From an uncultured bacterium (GTDB taxonomy: Bacteria > Planctomycetota > Phycisphaerae > Sedimentisphaerales > Anaerobacaceae), in NCBI GenBank assembly GCA_913009865.1, contig CAJVYK010000026.1, positions 1-16,245 of the forward strand: a DNA stretch of 16,245 bases, in the 5' to 3' direction. Within the stretch, counting starts at the first letter, position 1. Every line of letters starts with the position of its first letter. This document shows positions 14,348-16,245 of the stretch, one piece after another. The position numbers and the translations under genes are program-made. The notes under the pieces are model-generated. The model was given only the letters and a program-made list of their open reading frames with translations, was not told where the DNA came from and ran no database searches.

Positions 14348-14376
14348 TTGACAGCTACCTTGCATTGAGATATAGC
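14348..14376 (+). promoter_or_regulatory. Promoter-like element P5
   Basis: TTGACA, 17 bases, TATAGC. It is preceded by TATCGAAAAGGGGTATAAG, a short relic of the padR 3' end. Downstream, 14388-14412 is identical over 25 bases to 13439-13463 after P1. Confidence 0.55.
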
Positions 14377-14431
14377 ACGTGTAAAACTATAGCGTATGTA
14401 AAATTATGATATATGAAAATGCTAAGTAGTA

Positions 14432-14460
14432 TTGACAGGTACCTTGCATTGCCATATAGC
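14432..14460 (+). promoter_or_regulatory. Promoter-like element P6, nearest the methyltransferase
   Basis: TTGACA, 17 bases, TATAGC. It is followed by a diverged copy of the P2/P3 module (14461-14502). Transcription would begin near 14467, giving a leader of about 110 nt to the methyltransferase ATG at 14580. Confidence 0.6.
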
Positions 14461-14579
14461 GAAATTGTTGGCAGACAAAGAAGTTCCGCGAAGCTCTGCA
14501 AGCTGACCTGGAGATAGGAAAATCTCACTATTATATGTATATGCCAAACTCAGAGAAGTTTCTTGCAAAAAGGGGGTGT

Positions 14580-15338
14580 ATGAAAAAGCCATACGAAGCA
14601 CATGAAATCGCATATCAAAAGATGAAAAAGGAAGGTATCCGTTCCTGGGATGAAAGGTACAGGAGTAATAGTCACGGAAGGAGACGACAGATTGATATTG
14701 ACACCAAAAGATTCTTAGTTGACGTTCTTGCTCAGCCGTGGACACAAAAAGGCGGAAAGGCAATCGAACTTGGCTGTGGAACAGCGCCAATTCTCAAGTG
14801 GGTCTGCAAAAAAGGTTTTAGTGGGTTGGGCGTTGATGTTAGTAAAACGGCTATTACTATGGCCAGAGAGCAATCGAATGGCTTGAATATCCGATTTAGG
14901 CAAGGCGATATTTGTAAGCTTAACGTCAACAAAGCAGGGAAATTCGATTTGGTAGCAGATGGTCATTGCCTGCATTGTATTACCGTGCCCGAAGACCGAA
15001 AAACCTTTTTGAAGAACGCCTTTGGTCTGCTGAAAAGGGGGGGACTCTTTATCGTCATGACTATGTGCGCTCCCGTGGATCGAAAAATATTCTCGAATAC
15101 ATGCGAAGGGCAAAAGCTTATAGACCATACAATATATGCGCCTTATGAAAAAGCCAGAGAATACGAAGGTTTTCGCACCATTGGTGGTTGTGATTATGTG
15201 CCCACACGCTACATCGCTCACTGGAGAAATATCCTGTCTGAAATCCGAAAAGCGGGTTTCCAAATCAAACTGTTCAGATGTAACTATCCTGCAGGGCAGG
15301 ACCCTACAGGATCTCTTGCAGTAGGAGCACTGGCGTGA
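14580..15338 (+). CDS. Class I SAM-dependent methyltransferase
   Basis: Rossmann-fold methyltransferase of unknown substrate, 252 aa, cytoplasmic. Motif I is AIELGCGTAP (61-70), followed by the acidic strand end GLGVDVSKTAI (82-92), FRQGDICKL (106-114), FDLVADGHCLHCI (122-134) and the post-motif LLKRGGLFIVMTM (150-162). The N-terminus (SWDERYRSN) resembles small-molecule or thiopurine/tellurite-type methyltransferases, but this does not fix a substrate. The ATG at 14580 is preferred because AGGGGGTG stands just before it; in-frame ATGs at 14535 and 14541 would add 15 or 13 residues. Six promoter-like elements and padR lie upstream on the same strand, so control by PadR is plausible (inference). 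Confidence 0.85.
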   Translation: MKKPYEAHEIAYQKMKKEGIRSWDERYRSNSHGRRRQIDIDTKRFLVDVLAQPWTQKGGKAIELGCGTAPILKWVCKKGFSGLGVDVSKTAITMAREQSNGLNIRFRQGDICKLNVNKAGKFDLVADGHCLHCITVPEDRKTFLKNAFGLLKRGGLFIVMTMCAPVDRKIFSNTCEGQKLIDHTIYAPYEKAREYEGFRTIGGCDYVPTRYIAHWRNILSEIRKAGFQIKLFRCNYPAGQDPTGSLAVGALA

Positions 15339-15363
15339 AACCAGAGCCAATTAAGGTGGCTCT

Positions 15364-15528
15364 TAGAAGTCATCCCAAAACCTGCTTTGATGACGAAAAT
15401 GAGAACTTTCGGCGTCTGGCAAGGAGGCCGAAGCAGGCATAGTCATAACTATTCCGATGCAGGCCGACTTTTGTCCAGACGACAAAAGAGCCATTTGCAG
15501 ACCAAATGAGGTTTTGGGATGGCTTCTA
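15364..15528. mobile_element. MITE-like element, 165 bp, with 20-bp terminal inverted repeats
   Basis: Ends TAGAAGTCATCCCAAAACCT (15364-15383) and its complement (15509-15528) differ at one position. The outermost TA on each side fits a TA target duplication as in IS630/Tc1-mariner elements. There is no transposase. Inside are two perfect hairpins with the same loop CAGAC: CTTTTGTC/GACAAAAG (15468-15488) and CATTTG/CAAATG (15492-15508). GTCTG, complementary to that loop, occurs at 15414-15418. It sits between the ends of the methyltransferase gene and coaB. Confidence 0.65.
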
Positions 15529-15537
15529 CGCTGAGTC

Positions 15538-16179
15538 TCATTGTGAGGGCGTTTCTATCAGGTGGATAATTTTTTGGGCGATTGTGGTTTTGTTTGACTG
15601 TGGCAGTTTCAGCCATTTTCCGCCGGCGATTTTGATTTGAACAGAAGCAACATCGGTGCCGATTGCGGCGGGGGTGTTGGCGATTATCATATCGAGATTC
15701 TTTTCTTTCAGCTTCTCCTCCGCATTTTTTCGCAAATCCTTAGCCTCGAGCGCAAAACCCACAATTAGTTGTTTCGAGCGACGAGCGACAGGCGACGAGC
15801 GACGATTTAGTCCCGCCCATTTTAGAATGTCGGTTGTTGGTTTTAATTTTATGGTAAGGGGCCGGCCGGTCTTTTTGATTTTGGTTTTGGCAACCCTGAC
15901 AGGAGTGTAGTCGGCTACGGCGGCGGCCATAATCAAACAATCACACTTACCAAAGAATTTTTTAACCGCGCCAAACATCTCAGCGGCGGTGTCAACGCCG
16001 ACAAACTCTACTCCAACCGGCGGCTGTAAGTCAGAAGCGCTGATAAGTGTGACCTTATGGCCGGCTTTGAGCGATGCGCGGGCAAGTGCAAAGCCCATCC
16101 TGCCGCTGCTCGCATTGGAAATAAAACGGACAGGGTCGATATACTCACGGGTGCCGCCTGCTGTGATTAAAAAGCGCAT
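15538..16179 (-). CDS. coaB: Phosphopantothenate-cysteine ligase (CoaB domain)
   Basis: Joins 4'-phosphopantothenate and cysteine, using CTP in bacteria, in coenzyme A synthesis. The 213 aa cover the CoaB domain: ITAGGTREYIDPVRFISNASSGRMG (5-29), MAAAVADYTPVRVAKTKIKK (84-103, with the catalytic-lysine region), KPTTDILKWAG, LIVGFALEA (138-146) and MIIANTP. In most bacteria this is the C-terminal half of CoaBC. Here it begins at its own ATG (16179), but adapter sequence starts 8 bases upstream, so an upstream CoaC half or gene cannot be judged. The apparent N-terminal extension MCSSDLEK is adapter-derived and must be dropped. Residues 126-135 (RRSSPVARRS) are encoded by a GACGAGCGAC-type repeat and look inserted between two conserved motifs. 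Confidence 0.9.
   Translation of the reverse strand: MRFLITAGGTREYIDPVRFISNASSGRMGFALARASLKAGHKVTLISASDLQPPVGVEFVGVDTAAEMFGAVKKFFGKCDCLIMAAAVADYTPVRVAKTKIKKTGRPLTIKLKPTTDILKWAGLNRRSSPVARRSKQLIVGFALEAKDLRKNAEEKLKEKNLDMIIANTPAAIGTDVASVQIKIAGGKWLKLPQSNKTTIAQKIIHLIETPSQ
15776..15805 (-). repeat. Low-complexity repeat inserted in coaB
   Basis: A short tract built from GACGAGCGAC/GGCGAC units, in frame in coaB and giving RRSSPVARRS. It falls between the TTDIL and VGFALEA motifs, which are normally closer together. Confidence 0.5.
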
Positions 16180-16186
16180 TTTTTCA

Positions 16187-16245
16187 AGATCGGAAGAGCA
16201 CACGTCTGAACTCCAGTCACATTCCTTTATCTCGTATGCCGTCTT
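16187..16245. other. Illumina TruSeq adapter read-through (not genomic)
   Basis: From 16187 the sequence is AGATCGGAAGAGCACACGTC and continues to 16220 as the standard TruSeq read-1 adapter. ATTCCT at 16221-16226 sits in the index position (as in TruSeq index 27), then TT, then the ATCTCGTATGCCGTCTT flow-cell part to the end. These 59 bases are an assembly artefact. Confidence 0.98.

Noticed and set aside
14715..15350. 211-codon open frame on the - strand
   Set aside because: Antisense to the methyltransferase, which has clear SAM-binding motifs; no family match on this strand.
16180..16203. N-terminal extension MCSSDLEK of CoaB
   Set aside because: Mostly encoded by Illumina adapter.

Overview
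The window looks like a contig from a metagenome-derived Planctomycetes genome, most likely class Phycisphaerae (Sedimentisphaerales-like). This is an inference from several signs: a secreted protein with a C-terminal dockerin-type repeat, many short AT-rich and palindromic interspersed repeats between and inside genes, moderate GC content, and scattered housekeeping genes in short same-strand groups. The last 59 bases (16187-16245) are Illumina TruSeq adapter, so the right edge is a contig end and not genome.

Layout. 1-949 (-) is the N-terminal part of acetolactate synthase large subunit (ilvB), cut by the left edge. Its long leader (about 950-1235) has a good promoter, a foldable multi-stem RNA and a copy of an interspersed repeat. 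1622-1891 (+) is a NifU-type Fe-S scaffold behind a perfect 11-bp palindrome that looks like an operator. 1924-6102 (-) holds mtnA and uvrA. 6322-7989 (+) holds a secreted cyclophilin-dockerin, a stray dockerin remnant, and endonuclease V (nfi). 7990-8629 is repeat-rich and carries a broken beta-helix gene. 8566-9828 (-) is a ParA-type ATPase fused to a glycogen-binding (CBM48/AMPK-type) domain. 10077-13243 (+) holds an aldo/keto reductase, purB (eukaryotic-type adenylosuccinate lyase) and pyrE.

13361-15338 is the accessory part. A PadR regulator is followed by a direct-repeat region in which the 3' end of padR is copied twice more. A consensus-like promoter (TTGACA, 17 bp, TATAGC/T) occurs six times, all pointing toward a SAM methyltransferase at 14580-15338. 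A 165-bp MITE-like element (15364-15528) and coaB (15538-16179, -) close the window.

Three themes stand out: (i) the array of near-identical promoters and padR tails; (ii) one repeat family inserted in the same reading frame in uvrA and in the parA fusion, with an intergenic copy upstream of ilvB, resembling the behaviour of Rickettsia palindromic elements; similar small repeats also sit in nfi, coaB and purB; (iii) the ParA-CBM48 fusion and the structured ilvB leader. All identifications come from reading the sequence; no database search was run.
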